Source of the DNA: Polaromonas sp.
Lineage (GTDB): Bacteria > Pseudomonadota > Gammaproteobacteria > Burkholderiales > Burkholderiaceae_C
NCBI GenBank assembly: GCA_030655515.1
Contig: JAURVI010000005.1
Span: 1 to 64,000 of the forward strand
Direction of reading: 5' to 3'
DNA: 64,000 nt
Shown piece by piece: positions 28,608 to 38,987 of this stretch. Both the position numbers and the translations under genes were made by a program. The notes below the pieces were generated by a model that saw nothing but the letters and a program-made list of their open reading frames with translations, did no database searches and had not been told where the DNA came from. How positions within the stretch are numbered: position 1 is the stretch's first letter; the number at the start of each line of letters is the position of its first letter.

Positions 28608-30008
28608 TCAGTGGGCAGCAAACGTCACGCGATCAGGGACTGGCTTGAAGGTGCCCAGACGGCTCCACCAGGGCATCAACAGGAAGAAGCCGAAGTAAAA
28701 CAGTGTCCCGACCTGCGACACCCTTTCGTTGATCAATGAGGGCGGGTTGATGCCCAGGTAACCGAGCACCAGGAAGTCGATGACAAAAATACCATACAGG
28801 TACGAGTGCCAGGTCGGGCGATAACGGATGGATTTGGCGGCACTGTTGTCCAGCCAGGGCAGGAAAAACAGGATAACCACCGCGCCACCCATGACCACCA
28901 CGCCCCAGAACTTGGCGTCGATCATCAGCATGGCCGCCACCAGCACCACCGCAGCAGCGACGATGACTGCTTTGAACAGTGCCGCGATCCTGGCCTTGAA
29001 CACGCCCAGAACGACGCCCGCCAGGACACAGGCAATCAGCGCATACATCATCTGGCTGGTAATGGCCCGCAGCATCGAGTAATAAGGCGTGAAATACCAG
29101 ACCGGGGCGATGTGTGAAGGCGTCTTCAGCGAATCAGCCGGGATGAAGTTGTTGTATTCGAGGAAATAACCGCCCGCCTCGGGTGCAAAGAAAATGATGG
29201 CGGAAAAAATCATCAGAAACACGCTGACGCCAAAGATGTCATGCACCGTGTAGTAGGGATGGAAAGGAATGCCGTCCAGCGGTTTGCCATTGGCGTCCTT
29301 GCGTGCCTTGATTTCCACGCCATCGGGGTTGTTGGAGCCGACTTCATGCAGCGCAATCAGGTGCGCCACCACCAGGCCCAGCAGGACCAGCGGCACGGCA
29401 ATCACGTGGAAGGCGAAAAAGCGGTTCAATGTGGCGTCACCCACCACGTAGTCGCCGCGGATCAGCAGCGCCAGGTCCGGGCCGATGAAGGGAATGGCGG
29501 CAAACAGGTTGACGATCACCTGGGCGCCCCAGTAGCTCATCTGACCCCATGGCAGCAGGTAGCCCATGAAGGCTTCGGCCATCAGGCACAGGAAAATCGC
29601 GCAGCCGAAAATCCAGACCAGTTCGCGCGGCTTTCTGTAGCTGCCGTAGAGCAGGCCACGGAACATGTGCAGGTAGACCACGACAAAAAAGGCGCTGGCG
29701 CCGGTGGAGTGCATGTAGCGGACCAGCCAGCCCCAGGGCACGTCGCGCATGATGTATTCGACCGAACCGAACGCCAGCGCGGCATCGGGCTTGTAATGCA
29801 TGGTCAGGAAAATGCCGGTCACGATCTGGATGACCAGCACCAGCAGGGCCAGCGAGCCGAACACGTACCAGAAGTTGAAATTCTTCGGCGCGTAGTACTC
29901 GCTCATGTGCTCTTTGTAGAGCTTGCTCGCAGGAAAGCGGTTGTCAACCCAGTTCAGCAACTTGGCGCCGACCGGCGCGGCGGGGGAGATTTCTTTGAAT
30001 TCAGCCAT
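28608..30008 (-). CDS. petB: Cytochrome b of the bc1 complex
   Basis: The 466-residue quinol-oxidising core subunit has about eight membrane helices and a typical Qo-site PEWY-like region. Haem-ligand histidines are visible in YMHSTGASAFFVVVYLHMFR and FAFHVIAVPLVLLGLVVAHL. It uses ubiquinol and drives proton translocation. It lies 76 bp after petA and 17 bp before petC. Confidence 0.98.
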   Translation of the reverse strand: MAEFKEISPAAPVGAKLLNWVDNRFPASKLYKEHMSEYYAPKNFNFWYVFGSLALLVLVIQIVTGIFLTMHYKPDAALAFGSVEYIMRDVPWGWLVRYMHSTGASAFFVVVYLHMFRGLLYGSYRKPRELVWIFGCAIFLCLMAEAFMGYLLPWGQMSYWGAQVIVNLFAAIPFIGPDLALLIRGDYVVGDATLNRFFAFHVIAVPLVLLGLVVAHLIALHEVGSNNPDGVEIKARKDANGKPLDGIPFHPYYTVHDIFGVSVFLMIFSAIIFFAPEAGGYFLEYNNFIPADSLKTPSHIAPVWYFTPYYSMLRAITSQMMYALIACVLAGVVLGVFKARIAALFKAVIVAAAVVLVAAMLMIDAKFWGVVVMGGAVVILFFLPWLDNSAAKSIRYRPTWHSYLYGIFVIDFLVLGYLGINPPSLINERVSQVGTLFYFGFFLLMPWWSRLGTFKPVPDRVTFAAH

Positions 30009-30084
30009 AAGGGATCCTATTCGCTATTCGATGGAGGACGGGGGCGAGCGCGCAGCCGGCACCGGCTAAACGTCCGGCAAAGCT

Positions 30085-30708
30085 TCAGGCTTTTTTGTCC
30101 TCGCCAATCAGCAGCTTGGCGTCTGACAGGTACATGTGAGGGGGCACTTCCAGATTGTCCGGCGCCGGTTTGTTTTTATAAACGCGGCCGGCAAGGTCAA
30201 AAGTCGAGCCATGGCAGGGGCACAAAAAACCACCCGCCCAGTCGTCCGGCAGCGAAGGCTGTGCGCCGAGCTGGAACTTGTCGATGGGCGAGCAGCCCAG
30301 GTGCGAGCAGATGCCGACGCCGACAAAAAATTCGGGCTTGATCGAGCGGCCCTCGTTGCGGGCGTATTCGGGCGTGAGTTCATCCGGCTTGCGCTCGGAC
30401 TTCGGATCGGCCAGCAGCGGATCCAGCGTGGGCAGCCCGGCCAGTTGCTCGGGCGTGCGCTTGACAATCCAGACCGGCTTGCCACGCCACTCCACCGTCA
30501 GCTTTTCACCGGGTTTCATCGCTGAAATATCCACCTCGACGGCGGCGCCGGCGGCTTTGGCTCTTTCGGACGGCTGAAACGAGCTGACAAACGGCACGGC
30601 GACAGCGGCTACACCGGCACCGCCGACGGCGCAGGTGGTGACGATCCAGTTTCTTTTATCTTTATCAATCGGCGCGCCGAGCGGCGCGTGTTGGCTTGCT
30701 TGGGTCAT
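30085..30708 (-). CDS. petA: Rieske iron-sulphur subunit of the bc1 complex
   Basis: This 207-residue protein has an N-terminal anchor helix (about 21-43). The two [2Fe-2S] motifs are CSHLGC (134-139) and CPCHGS (163-168), complete for cluster binding and disulphide. The N-terminal motif is KDKRNW rather than a clean twin Arg; Rieske subunits are often exported by Tat, whose genes are at 34.7-36.3 kb. It is the first gene of petABC. Confidence 0.97.
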   Translation of the reverse strand: MTQASQHAPLGAPIDKDKRNWIVTTCAVGGAGVAAVAVPFVSSFQPSERAKAAGAAVEVDISAMKPGEKLTVEWRGKPVWIVKRTPEQLAGLPTLDPLLADPKSERKPDELTPEYARNEGRSIKPEFFVGVGICSHLGCSPIDKFQLGAQPSLPDDWAGGFLCPCHGSTFDLAGRVYKNKPAPDNLEVPPHMYLSDAKLLIGEDKKA

Positions 30709-30875
30709 GGGTGTCCTACAAGAACATGGCTTTAAAAAACGAGCGTATCAGGGTCAGCTTATGATTGTAGCGGAGCGCGAAAGTGCTTTTCAAGGCACGA
30801 CTCGCCCGGCAGCCCGGCCATGGCGTCCCGCCGCGGCAACAACCATTGCCCAACCAGGCAACAAAGGAGCACAGC

Positions 30876-31307
30876 ATGGAAATGATGCAGGAATTCAAGG
30901 AATTTGCCGTCAAGGGCAACGTGGTCGATCTGGCCGTGGGCGTGATCATTGGTGCCGCTTTCGGCAAGATTGTCGATTCCGTGGTCGGCGACCTGATCAT
31001 GCCGGTGGTGGGCGCGGTGATCGGCAAGCTTGATTTTTCGAGCTTGTTCGTCGTTCTGGGCAGCGTGCCGGCCGGAACGACCACGACGCTGGATGCCCTG
31101 AAGAAGGCTGGCGTCCCCGTGTTTGCCTATGGCAGCTTCATCACGGTGGCGGTCAACTTTGTCATCCTGGCGTTCATCATTTTCCTGATGATCAAGCAAG
31201 TCAACCGCCTGAAAAAAAGCGCGCCAGCCGCGCCCACCGCACCGGCGGCCACGCCCGAAGACGTGGTGCTGCTGCGCGAGATTCGCGATAGCCTGAAAAA
31301 TAGATGA
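30876..31307 (+). CDS. mscL: Large-conductance mechanosensitive channel
   Basis: The start is set at ATG 30876 ([20 protein letters not shown]), with AAAGGAG at ideal spacing; the track's 30783 adds 31 unrelated residues. The 143-residue product has the conserved first helix ([20 protein letters not shown]) and a second helix ending in a charged cytoplasmic bundle. It opens under membrane tension to release solutes during osmotic downshock. It is divergent from petA and convergent with pdxA. Confidence 0.98.
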   Translation: MEMMQEFKEFAVKGNVVDLAVGVIIGAAFGKIVDSVVGDLIMPVVGAVIGKLDFSSLFVVLGSVPAGTTTTLDALKKAGVPVFAYGSFITVAVNFVILAFIIFLMIKQVNRLKKSAPAAPTAPAATPEDVVLLREIRDSLKNR

Positions 31308-31347
31308 GCGCGCTGGATGCCCTCCGGGCGCAGGGCGGTCAGCCAGT

Positions 31348-32403
31348 TCAGCCCAATAGCCGGCGTGCCATGCGGATGGCCGCGATCAGGCTGGCGGCAT
31401 CGGCCTGGCCGCTGCCAGCGATGTCAAAGGCGGTGCCGTGGTCCGGGCTGGTGCGCACCAGCGGCAGGCCCAGCGTGACATTCACGCCCTGCGCCAGCCC
31501 CAGGTATTTGACCGGGATCAGTCCCTGGTCGTGGTACATCGCCACCACCACGTCGAACTCGCCGGCCTGCCCGGCCCTGGCTCTGGCCCGCATGAAGACG
31601 GTGTCCGGTGCAAAGGGGCCGCTCACGTCCAGGCCTTCGGCGCGGGCCTTCGCTATCGCTGGCGCGATGATGTCCAGCTCTTCCCGGCCAAACCGGCCAC
31701 CTTCGCCGGCATGCGGGTTCAGGCCGGCCACCGCAATTCGCGGCGGGGAGCCGGAGACCCCGCGCACCGACTGGTGTGCAATCTGCAAGGTCTGCAGCAC
31801 GCGCTCAAACGTCACGGCGTTGATCGCATCACGCAAGGACAGGTGGATGCTGACCAGCACGGTCTTGAGTTCATCGTTGGCCAGCATCATGCGCACCGGC
31901 AGCTCGGACACCGCCTTGCCGAGAAAAGCCGCCGCTTCGGCCTGCAGCATTTCGGTGTGGCCGGGGTAGCGCGCAAAAACGGCACCAGCCGCGCCGGCAG
32001 CGGCCAGTGCTTCCTTGTGAATCGGCGCCGTCACCATCGCGGCGACTTCGCCCGACAGGGCCGCCCGGGCCGCCCAGACAATGCAGTCGGCCGCCGCTTT
32101 GCCGGCCAAAGCACTGACCTGCCCATACGGCACCAGCGCGGGTAACTCACATTTTTGCAGCACCGGAATACAGCGCGGCGGCACCGCTTGCCAATCGGCG
32201 GCGGCGGCGAGCTGGGCCACCGGCAGAGACGGCGATGCCCCCCGAACCAGGGAAGTCAGGGCGGCAGCGCGGCGCAGCGTGGCGACATCACCGACCACCA
32301 CGCAGCCCGCCATCTCTGCGGGTGACTCGCAAAAAGCCTTGGCAATGATTTCGGGGCCGATACCCGCAGCATCGCCCATGGTAATGAGAAGGGGTTTGCT
32401 CAT
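31348..32403 (-). CDS. pdxA: 4-hydroxythreonine-4-phosphate dehydrogenase
   Basis: This 351-residue NAD-dependent enzyme of pyridoxal phosphate synthesis has the three metal-binding His segments, FARYPGHTEML, LNPHAGEGG and AMYHDQGLIPVKYLG. The N-terminus is LLITMGDAAGIGPEIIAKAF. Its ATG overlaps the stop of the upstream Nif3-like gene by 4 bp, so it is translationally coupled to it. Confidence 0.97.
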   Translation of the reverse strand: MSKPLLITMGDAAGIGPEIIAKAFCESPAEMAGCVVVGDVATLRRAAALTSLVRGASPSLPVAQLAAAADWQAVPPRCIPVLQKCELPALVPYGQVSALAGKAAADCIVWAARAALSGEVAAMVTAPIHKEALAAAGAAGAVFARYPGHTEMLQAEAAAFLGKAVSELPVRMMLANDELKTVLVSIHLSLRDAINAVTFERVLQTLQIAHQSVRGVSGSPPRIAVAGLNPHAGEGGRFGREELDIIAPAIAKARAEGLDVSGPFAPDTVFMRARARAGQAGEFDVVVAMYHDQGLIPVKYLGLAQGVNVTLGLPLVRTSPDHGTAFDIAGSGQADAASLIAAIRMARRLLG

Positions 32404-33206
32404 GCCGGGTTGTCGATATCAATGAATTCATGCGTCAGCCCGAACTGCGCGGCCACATGCGCCGCCACGGCGGGCGCACCGTATCGCTCGGACGCATGAT
32501 GGCCGCAGGCGATGAAAGCCACGCCCATTTCGCGGGCGTAATGCGCCTGCGGCTCGGAGATTTCGCCGGTGATGAAGGCATCGGCCCCGGCGGCGATGGC
32601 GGCTTCAAAGTAGCCCTGCGCGCCGCCGCTGCACCATGCTATGTTTTTAATGGCTTTCTGCGCATGCCCGACAAGGACAACCGGCCGGTTCAATGCATTT
32701 TTTACATGCTCGGCCAGGCTCTCGGCGCTGTCAAGGCTGGAACCGGCGGGGCCGTCCGCAACGCCGCCGTGGCTGCCCAGAAAACCCAGGTTGTTCTCGC
32801 CGAAGTAGCGGTCCGCACGCAACCCGAGCCGGCGGCCGAGCTGCGCGTTGTTGCCCAGCTCGGGGTGGGCATCGAGCGGCAGATGGTAGGCATAGAGGTT
32901 GATGTCATGCGCCAGCAGCAGCGCCAGACGCTGCTTCATCCAGCCGACGACAGGGCCATTGTTGCGACCGTCCCAGCCGCGCCAGAACAGCCCATGGTGA
33001 ACAAAAATGGCGTCGGCCTTCGCCGCGACGGCCGCTTCAATCAGCGCCAGACTGGCCGTGACGCCGGAGACGATTTTTCGCACCTCGGCCTTGCCTTCGA
33101 CCTGCAGGCCGTTCGGCCCATGGTCCTTGAAGCGCTCCGGCTGCAGCAACTGATCGAAAGCGGCCAGCAGCAGCGCACGCGGCGCGACCGGCCAGGCGGG
33201 ACTCAA
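32400..33206 (-). CDS. Nif3/YbgI-type dinuclear metal-centre protein
   Basis: The 268-residue protein has Nif3-family metal motifs: FKDHGPNGLQVEG near the N-terminus, AIFVHHGLFWRGW, and a C-terminal CGHHASERYGAPA. Family members form hexameric toroids with two metal ions; the biochemical role is not settled. It starts at TTG 33206 with GAGGGAG 7 nt upstream. That TTG overlaps the stop of a 25-codon ORF (TTGA). It is coupled downstream to pdxA. Confidence 0.92.
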   Translation of the reverse strand: MSPAWPVAPRALLLAAFDQLLQPERFKDHGPNGLQVEGKAEVRKIVSGVTASLALIEAAVAAKADAIFVHHGLFWRGWDGRNNGPVVGWMKQRLALLLAHDINLYAYHLPLDAHPELGNNAQLGRRLGLRADRYFGENNLGFLGSHGGVADGPAGSSLDSAESLAEHVKNALNRPVVLVGHAQKAIKNIAWCSGGAQGYFEAAIAAGADAFITGEISEPQAHYAREMGVAFIACGHHASERYGAPAVAAHVAAQFGLTHEFIDIDNPA

Positions 33207-33280
33207 GGCAGGACTCCCTCGACCGGCAGATAACGCTCGCCGGTGTTGCCTATCGTGGCGAGGACGCTGGAGGCTTTCAT
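33203..33280 (-). pseudogene. 25-codon ORF resembling fused ends of a cysteine synthase gene
   Basis: This short ORF has a good Shine-Dalgarno (AAGGA, 7 nt before ATG 33280). It starts MKASSVLATIGNT, like CysK N-termini (ETIGNTP), and passes directly into GERYLPVEG. That part resembles the CysK C-terminal GERYLST. The simplest reading is an in-frame deletion scar of a cysK-type gene whose start and stop survived. The stop overlaps the nif3 TTG. The homology is short and could be chance. Confidence 0.4.
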
Positions 33281-33519
33281 GACATGTTCCTTGTGGGGAG
33301 TTTGTCGCCCGCTCAACACGGGCGGCTGGTTCTGCAAATTATCGCCCTTCCCCGGAAGACCCTTGCACCGGTACGCGGGCCTGCCGTCCGGCTTGCGGCA
33401 ACATGCGCGAATTGGGCGAAAATCGGGCCTGTTGGTTATTGATCATTGCCGATCCGGCCCCATTTCCTGTGCGGACTGTCATTGACTGTCTTTGCCTGCT
33501 GCTTCACCCTGGAACCCCC
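33281..33519. other. Intergenic region between the nif3 leader ORF and the DegS-like gene
   Basis: The interval should hold divergent promoters. A GATAAT box on - (in GGGCGATAATTTGC) and a 6-bp GC stem CGCCCG/CGGGCG with a 7-nt loop (33306-33324) are visible. No clear -35 is seen for either direction. The 80-codon track ORF 33243..33485 has no recognisable features and is not accepted. Confidence 0.5.
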
Positions 33520-34680
<1,161 letters not shown>

Positions 34681-34685
34681 CCTTA

Positions 34686-35486
34686 TCAGGGTTTGGCGGC
34701 TTCGGTTTCGCTGTCGGCCTCAGGCGCTTGGGTGCGCTTGACGAACACCTGCGCCGCCAGAATGCCGACCTCATACAGCCCGCCCACCACCATCAGCAGC
34801 ATGATCATCGAGCCCGCATCGGGCGGCGTGACCAGCGCCGTGCCGACGGCGGCAATCACCCAGAAATAGCCGCGGTACTGGCGCAACTGGGCGATGCTGA
34901 GCACGCCCATGCGAACCAGCAGGATCACCGCGATCGGCACTTCAAACGCCAGGCCGAAAGCCAGGAACATGCCGAGCACGAAGTTGAGGTACTCCTCGAT
35001 ATCCGGTGCGGCGGTGATCGACTTGGGTGCAAAGCTCTGGATGAAAGTAAACACCTGGCCGAACACAAAGTAGTAGCAAAAAGCCACGCCCACAAAAAAC
35101 AGCAGCGTGCTGGAGACCACCAGGGGCATGATCAGTTTTTTCTCGTGCGAATACAGGCCGGGGGCAACGAACGCCCAGACCTGGTACAACACCACCGGCA
35201 GCGCCATCATGAACGCAGCCATGAAAAGAATCTTGATCGGCACCACAAACGGCGAGATGACGTTGGTGGCGATCAGCGTCGCGCCCTTGGGCAGCGTAGC
35301 CACCAGCGGCGCAGCCAGCAGGTCGTACAGGGCGCCGGGGCCGGGCCAGATGGCCAGCAGGGCCGCGGCAAGACCAATCGCAATCACGACCTTGATCATC
35401 CGGTCACGCAGCTCCATCAGGTGCTGCACAAAGGGCTGTTCGGTGCCCGCGAGTTCATCGGGCTTGTCGGAGTTGGGCTCGCTCAT
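34686..35486 (-). CDS. tatC: Twin-arginine translocase subunit TatC
   Basis: This 266-residue receptor subunit of the Tat pathway has six membrane helices. The N-terminal FVQHLMELRDRMIKVVIAIG and the family signature AFGLAFEVPIAVILL are present. It recognises RR signal peptides together with TatB. The tatA-tatB-tatC genes follow hinT in the same direction. Its C-terminal tail is charged and variable. Confidence 0.97.
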   Translation of the reverse strand: MSEPNSDKPDELAGTEQPFVQHLMELRDRMIKVVIAIGLAAALLAIWPGPGALYDLLAAPLVATLPKGATLIATNVISPFVVPIKILFMAAFMMALPVVLYQVWAFVAPGLYSHEKKLIMPLVVSSTLLFFVGVAFCYYFVFGQVFTFIQSFAPKSITAAPDIEEYLNFVLGMFLAFGLAFEVPIAVILLVRMGVLSIAQLRQYRGYFWVIAAVGTALVTPPDAGSMIMLLMVVGGLYEVGILAAQVFVKRTQAPEADSETEAAKP

Positions 35487-35537
35487 GAAAGAAGTTTTCG
35501 CAGGTCAGCGTACCGGGTGCATACGGAAAAAAGAAGA

Positions 35538-36005
35538 TCAGGCATTGCGGCCCGGCCGCGGTCGAAAGCGCGCCACGCGCGCAGCGCCGGACAGCGCCTT
35601 GCTGCGCACACCGGCGCGGGCTTTGTACCATTGCGGGGTAGCCCCTGTTTTTAGCCGCCAGTTCTTTTTCGGGTGTTTGTATTCGGGAAAACGGATCATG
35701 CCGGGCATCTCGCCGCCAGAGGCCGTGCCGGTGGTTTCGGCCCATGATTTCTCAAAGTCGCTGGCGTTGGTCTGGATGGAGTTCTCGACATCGCGGGCGG
35801 CCCCCTCGACCGATTCCTTCATCTTCTTGAGTTCATCGAGCGCCATCGAGCGGTTGACTTCCTGCTTGACATCGGCCACATAACGCTGCGCCTTGCCCAG
35901 CAGGGTGCCCAGGGTACGCGCAAGACGGGGCAATTTTTCCGGGCCGATCACGATCAGCGCCACCGCACCGATCAGGGCGATCTTCGACAGACCGATATCA
36001 ATCAC
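35538..36005 (-). CDS. tatB: Sec-independent translocase protein TatB
   Basis: The 155-residue protein begins [20 protein letters not shown], a single membrane helix followed by [13 protein letters not shown], the TatB hinge and amphipathic helix. The C-terminal half is variable and basic. With TatC it forms the signal-peptide receptor. It lies between tatA (44 bp) and tatC (51 bp). Confidence 0.96.
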   Translation of the reverse strand: MIDIGLSKIALIGAVALIVIGPEKLPRLARTLGTLLGKAQRYVADVKQEVNRSMALDELKKMKESVEGAARDVENSIQTNASDFEKSWAETTGTASGGEMPGMIRFPEYKHPKKNWRLKTGATPQWYKARAGVRSKALSGAARVARFRPRPGRNA

Positions 36006-36049
36006 TGCAGTTCAGACCGGTGAGCCGTCAAGACAGGGATTGCAGCCAA

Positions 36050-36307
36050 TCAGGACTTCTGCTTGGCTTCGACGTCGATCGTGGTTTTGTCGGCACTGGC
36101 ACCCTGTGCGTGGCTGACCTGGCCGGCGCTGGCGTTCGCAGCAGCGGTTTTGTCGTCGGCACTCTGGCCGCCGTCTTTCATGCCGTCCTTGAAGCCCTTG
36201 ACGGCGCCGCCGAGGTCGCTGCCCATGTTTTTGAGTTTTTTGGTGCCAAAAACCATCACCACGATCAACAGCACGATCAGCCAGTGCCAAATGGAAAATG
36301 AGCCCAT
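36050..36307 (-). CDS. tatA: Sec-independent translocase protein TatA
   Basis: The 85-residue pore-forming subunit begins [20 protein letters not shown], then [22 protein letters not shown], the conserved TatA helix-hinge-amphipathic helix. The charged tail is typical. It is first in tatABC. Upstream, a degenerate repeat lies in the 188-bp gap before it. Confidence 0.97.
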   Translation of the reverse strand: MGSFSIWHWLIVLLIVVMVFGTKKLKNMGSDLGGAVKGFKDGMKDGGQSADDKTAAANASAGQVSHAQGASADKTTIDVEAKQKS

Positions 36308-36429
36308 GTTTCTCTCCTAATCTTCAATTGCAAGCTTGCACAACACTGTGGTCATTCTAAAGGCCTTGCCGCTCCCCTGTTACCGGAATGGACCGCATTG
36401 TGACCCCCTGGCGTGGTATTGAATGAATT

Positions 36430-36495
36430 TAAGGCGGAATGCCTGCCTTGCAAGGGGGCAGCGAAGTACGCGAAGCGACGAGCGCGGGGACGTGG
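36430..36495. repeat. Degenerate single copy of the GC-rich repeat
   Basis: Sequence GGAATGCCTGCCTTGCAAGG, then GGGGCAGCGAAGTACGCGAA, then GCGACGAGCGCGGGGA is recognisably the family seen at 27.0 kb, with a mutated palindrome. It lies between hinT and tatA, both on -. Confidence 0.75.
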
Positions 36496-36870
36496 TTACC
36501 CTCGCAACCAGGGCCGCGGACCGCCAATCACATGGAAATGCAAATGATGCACTTCCTGTCCGCCTTCCGCGCCGGTATTCGTAACAAGCCGAAAACCGCC
36601 TTCGGGGTAGGGTTTGCAGCCTTTCTCCAGCGCCAGCCTGGGGGCCAGCACCATCATGCGGCCCAGCAGCGCCTCGTGTTCAGGCCCGACCTGCGCCATC
36701 GACGCAATATGGACTTTCGGAATCATCAGAAAATGAACCGGCGCCCACGGGTGAATGTCATCGAAGACAAAAATCTCATCGTCTTCGTAAACCTTGCGGC
36801 CAGGAATTTCTCCGGCTGCGATTTTGCAGAAAATGCAATTGTCGCGGGTAGCGATGCTGGGTTGGTTCAT
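36496..36870 (-). CDS. hinT: Histidine-triad (HIT) nucleotide-binding protein, HinT-like
   Basis: This 124-residue protein has the HIT active-site motif HLHFHVIGG near the C-terminus and the N-terminal CIFCKIAAGEIPGRKVYEDD typical of HinT. Such enzymes hydrolyse adenosine phosphoramidates. It lies 15 bp after the DUF4870 gene and before tatA, at the 3' end of the his cluster. Confidence 0.95.
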   Translation of the reverse strand: MNQPSIATRDNCIFCKIAAGEIPGRKVYEDDEIFVFDDIHPWAPVHFLMIPKVHIASMAQVGPEHEALLGRMMVLAPRLALEKGCKPYPEGGFRLVTNTGAEGGQEVHHLHFHVIGGPRPWLRG

Positions 36871-36885
36871 GGGTGCCAGGGTGAA

Positions 36886-37257
36886 TCAGACGAAAGAGGT
36901 GATTTTGGCCGGCCGGTTGCTGTTGAAATGCAGCCAGCCCCGGATGCAGCGGTACAGGTACCAGAGCCAGACGATGGCGTAGGCAATGGCTCCGGGTAGA
37001 AAAAGCAAGAGCCACAGCGGCGACAACAGCACCAGCCAGATCAGCGTCCACCAGAAAGTCTGGATCATGTAATTGTGGTGGTCGATATAAAGCGCATCGG
37101 ACTCGTCGGCGCGCCGGACGTAGTTGACGATGAGCGCAATCACCGCAAAAACACCGCCGCTGAACCAGGCCAGCGTGTGCAGGCCGTACAGCACATGCAT
37201 GACGATGCGGTCGTTGGAGTTTTTGTAGTCGAACTCGGCCAGATCGGTCTCACTCAT
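36886..37257 (-). CDS. DUF4870-type small membrane protein
   Basis: The 123-residue protein has about three hydrophobic segments (LYGLHTLAWFSGGVFAVIAL, TFWWTLIWLVLLSPLWLLLF, IAYAIVWLWYLYRCIRGWL). It matches the DUF4870 architecture. The function is unknown. It is in line with hisE (27 bp upstream) and hinT, as commonly found behind the his operon in this family of bacteria. Confidence 0.82.
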   Translation of the reverse strand: MSETDLAEFDYKNSNDRIVMHVLYGLHTLAWFSGGVFAVIALIVNYVRRADESDALYIDHHNYMIQTFWWTLIWLVLLSPLWLLLFLPGAIAYAIVWLWYLYRCIRGWLHFNSNRPAKITSFV

Positions 37258-37284
37258 GGTTTTTCTCCTGTCTGAATCTTGCCA

Positions 37285-37653
37285 TTACTTCTCGGCGGCC
37301 TCACGGGCCTGCGCCTTGCGCAGGGCTTTTTCCTCGATGCCGCTGGTGCCTTCGCGCCGCTCCAGCTCGGCGATCACGTCGGCAGGGCTCAGGCCGTAGT
37401 GCGCCAGCGCAATCAGGCAGTGAAACCACAAGTCAGCGACTTCCCCAACCAGTTTGGACGGGTCGCCGCCATGGTCCAGGTCTTTCGCAGCCATCACGGT
37501 TTCAGTGGCTTCCTCGCCGATTTTTTTCAGGAAGGCGTCCGGGCCCTTGTGCAACAGGCGGGCCACGTAGCTGGTTTGCGGGTCGCCGCCGCGGGCCGGC
37601 TTGCGGCTTTCGATGATTTGCGCGAGACGCTGCAGGGAGTCGTTGGAAGTCAT
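37285..37653 (-). CDS. hisE: Phosphoribosyl-ATP pyrophosphatase
   Basis: HisE performs the second step of histidine synthesis. The start is set at ATG 37653 ([10 protein letters not shown]), overlapping the hisI stop by 4 bp; the track's 37737 would lie within hisI. The 122-residue protein has the MazG-like motif [18 protein letters not shown] and [13 protein letters not shown]. HisE and HisI are separate proteins here, not a HisIE fusion. Confidence 0.96.
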   Translation of the reverse strand: MTSNDSLQRLAQIIESRKPARGGDPQTSYVARLLHKGPDAFLKKIGEEATETVMAAKDLDHGGDPSKLVGEVADLWFHCLIALAHYGLSPADVIAELERREGTSGIEEKALRKAQAREAAEK

Positions 37654-38045
37654 GGCTGTCGATACATGGTTGTCGGGTCTTTCAGTACCGGCTCGGTCAC
37701 CACCCACCGGCCATTTTGGTAGAGGTGGAAAAAGCAACTGTGGCGGCCGGTGTGGCAGGCGATTCCGGGCTGGTGACCCAACTGCGTCACTTTCAGCAAA
37801 ATCACGTCGTTGTCGCAGTCCAGCCGGATCTCATGCACTGTCTGCAGGTGGCCGGACTCCTCGCCCTTGTGCCACAGGCGCCCGCGCGACCGGCTGTAAT
37901 ACACGGCCTGGCCGATCTCGGCGGTTTTCTGCAGCGCCTCGCGGTTCATCCAGGCAAACATCAGCACGTCGCCGCTGGCGGCCTCCTGCGCGATGACCGG
38001 GATCAAACCCTTGTCGTCCCATTTAATTTCGTCGAGCCAATTCAT
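37650..38045 (-). CDS. hisI: Phosphoribosyl-AMP cyclohydrolase
   Basis: The 131-residue HisI opens the purine ring of PR-AMP. The signature includes [14 protein letters not shown] and the metal-binding LDCDND and [10 protein letters not shown]. The ATG is preceded by GACAAT seven nt upstream, a possible -10. It lies 35 bp after hisF and overlaps hisE. Confidence 0.97.
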   Translation of the reverse strand: MNWLDEIKWDDKGLIPVIAQEAASGDVLMFAWMNREALQKTAEIGQAVYYSRSRGRLWHKGEESGHLQTVHEIRLDCDNDVILLKVTQLGHQPGIACHTGRHSCFFHLYQNGRWVVTEPVLKDPTTMYRQP

Positions 38046-38080
38046 AGGGTCTATTGTCAGGTATCCGATCCCGCTTTTGC

Positions 38081-38860
38081 CTATAGCCGGACCGGAATAC
38101 CCCGCCCGGCCATGTGTTGTTTGGCCTGCTGCACCGTGTACTCGCCGTAATGGAAAATACTGGCGGCCAGCACCGCATCGGCGCCGCCGAGCTGAATGCC
38201 GTCGGCCAGGTGATCGAGGGTGCCGACACCGCCGGAGGCGATCACCGGCACGCTGACCGCGTCGCTGACGGCGCGTGTCAGCGCCAAATCGAACCCGGAC
38301 CTGGTGCCGTCGCGGTCCATGCTGGTCAGCAAAATCTCGCCGGCGCCGCGCCGCGCCATTTCACTGGCCCAGGCAACGGCATCGAGTCCGGTGTTTTTGC
38401 GTCCGCCATGGCTGTACACGTCCCAGCCGGCGCCACGGGTGAGTGCCTCGGCATCGGAACGGCGCTTGGCGTCGATGGCCACGACGATGCATTGCGCACC
38501 GTATTTGCCGGAGGCCTCTTCAATGACCTGCGGGTTGGCCAGCGCCGCCGAGTTGAAACTGGTCTTGTCGGCACCGGCATTGAGCAGGCGGCGCACGTCT
38601 TCGACGGTACGCACGCCGCCGCCGACCGTCAGCGGAATGAAAACCTGCGAAGCCACCGCTTCGATGATGTGCAAAATCAGGTCGCGGCCGTCGCTGGTCG
38701 CGGTGATGTCCAGAAAAGTCAGCTCGTCGGCGCCCTGCTCGTTGTAACGTGCGGCAATTTCCACCGGATCGCCGGCATCGCGCAGCTCGACAAAGTTGAC
38801 GCCCTTGACGACACGGCCGCCGGTGACGTCGAGGCAGGGGATGATTCGTTTGGCTAACAT
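38081..38860 (-). CDS. hisF: Imidazole glycerol phosphate synthase cyclase subunit
   Basis: This 259-residue (beta/alpha)8 barrel joins ammonia from HisH to PRFAR. The catalytic Asp residues are visible in [16 protein letters not shown] and in [11 protein letters not shown]. The C-terminus [20 protein letters not shown] is conserved. It follows hisA after a 127-bp gap containing a repeat copy. Confidence 0.98.
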   Translation of the reverse strand: MLAKRIIPCLDVTGGRVVKGVNFVELRDAGDPVEIAARYNEQGADELTFLDITATSDGRDLILHIIEAVASQVFIPLTVGGGVRTVEDVRRLLNAGADKTSFNSAALANPQVIEEASGKYGAQCIVVAIDAKRRSDAEALTRGAGWDVYSHGGRKNTGLDAVAWASEMARRGAGEILLTSMDRDGTRSGFDLALTRAVSDAVSVPVIASGGVGTLDHLADGIQLGGADAVLAASIFHYGEYTVQQAKQHMAGRGIPVRL

Positions 38861-38960
38861 GCGCCCCCACGGTCGCCCACTGCGTGCGGCTTCCTGCCCC
38901 CCGAGGGGGCCGCTGCGCCTGCGGCCCGGCGAAGCCGGTTCCGCGGCCCCTGCTGGTATG
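38861..38960. repeat. GC-rich repeat copy between hisF and hisA
   Basis: GCGCCCCCACGGTCGCCCAC leads into TTCCTGCCCCCCGAGGGGGC and then GCTGCGCCTGCGGCCCGGCG, matching the core and flanks of the family seen at 1-200. It fills most of the 127-bp space between two otherwise tightly packed his genes. Confidence 0.85.
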
Positions 38961-38987
38961 CAGAGCCGCCATTCGTGGCAACTGCGG

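Noticed and set aside
33243-33485. 80-aa ORF upstream of the DegS-like gene
   Set aside because: No motif, no convincing ribosome-binding site, and composition unlike a protein; the DegS-like start at 33520 is better supported.
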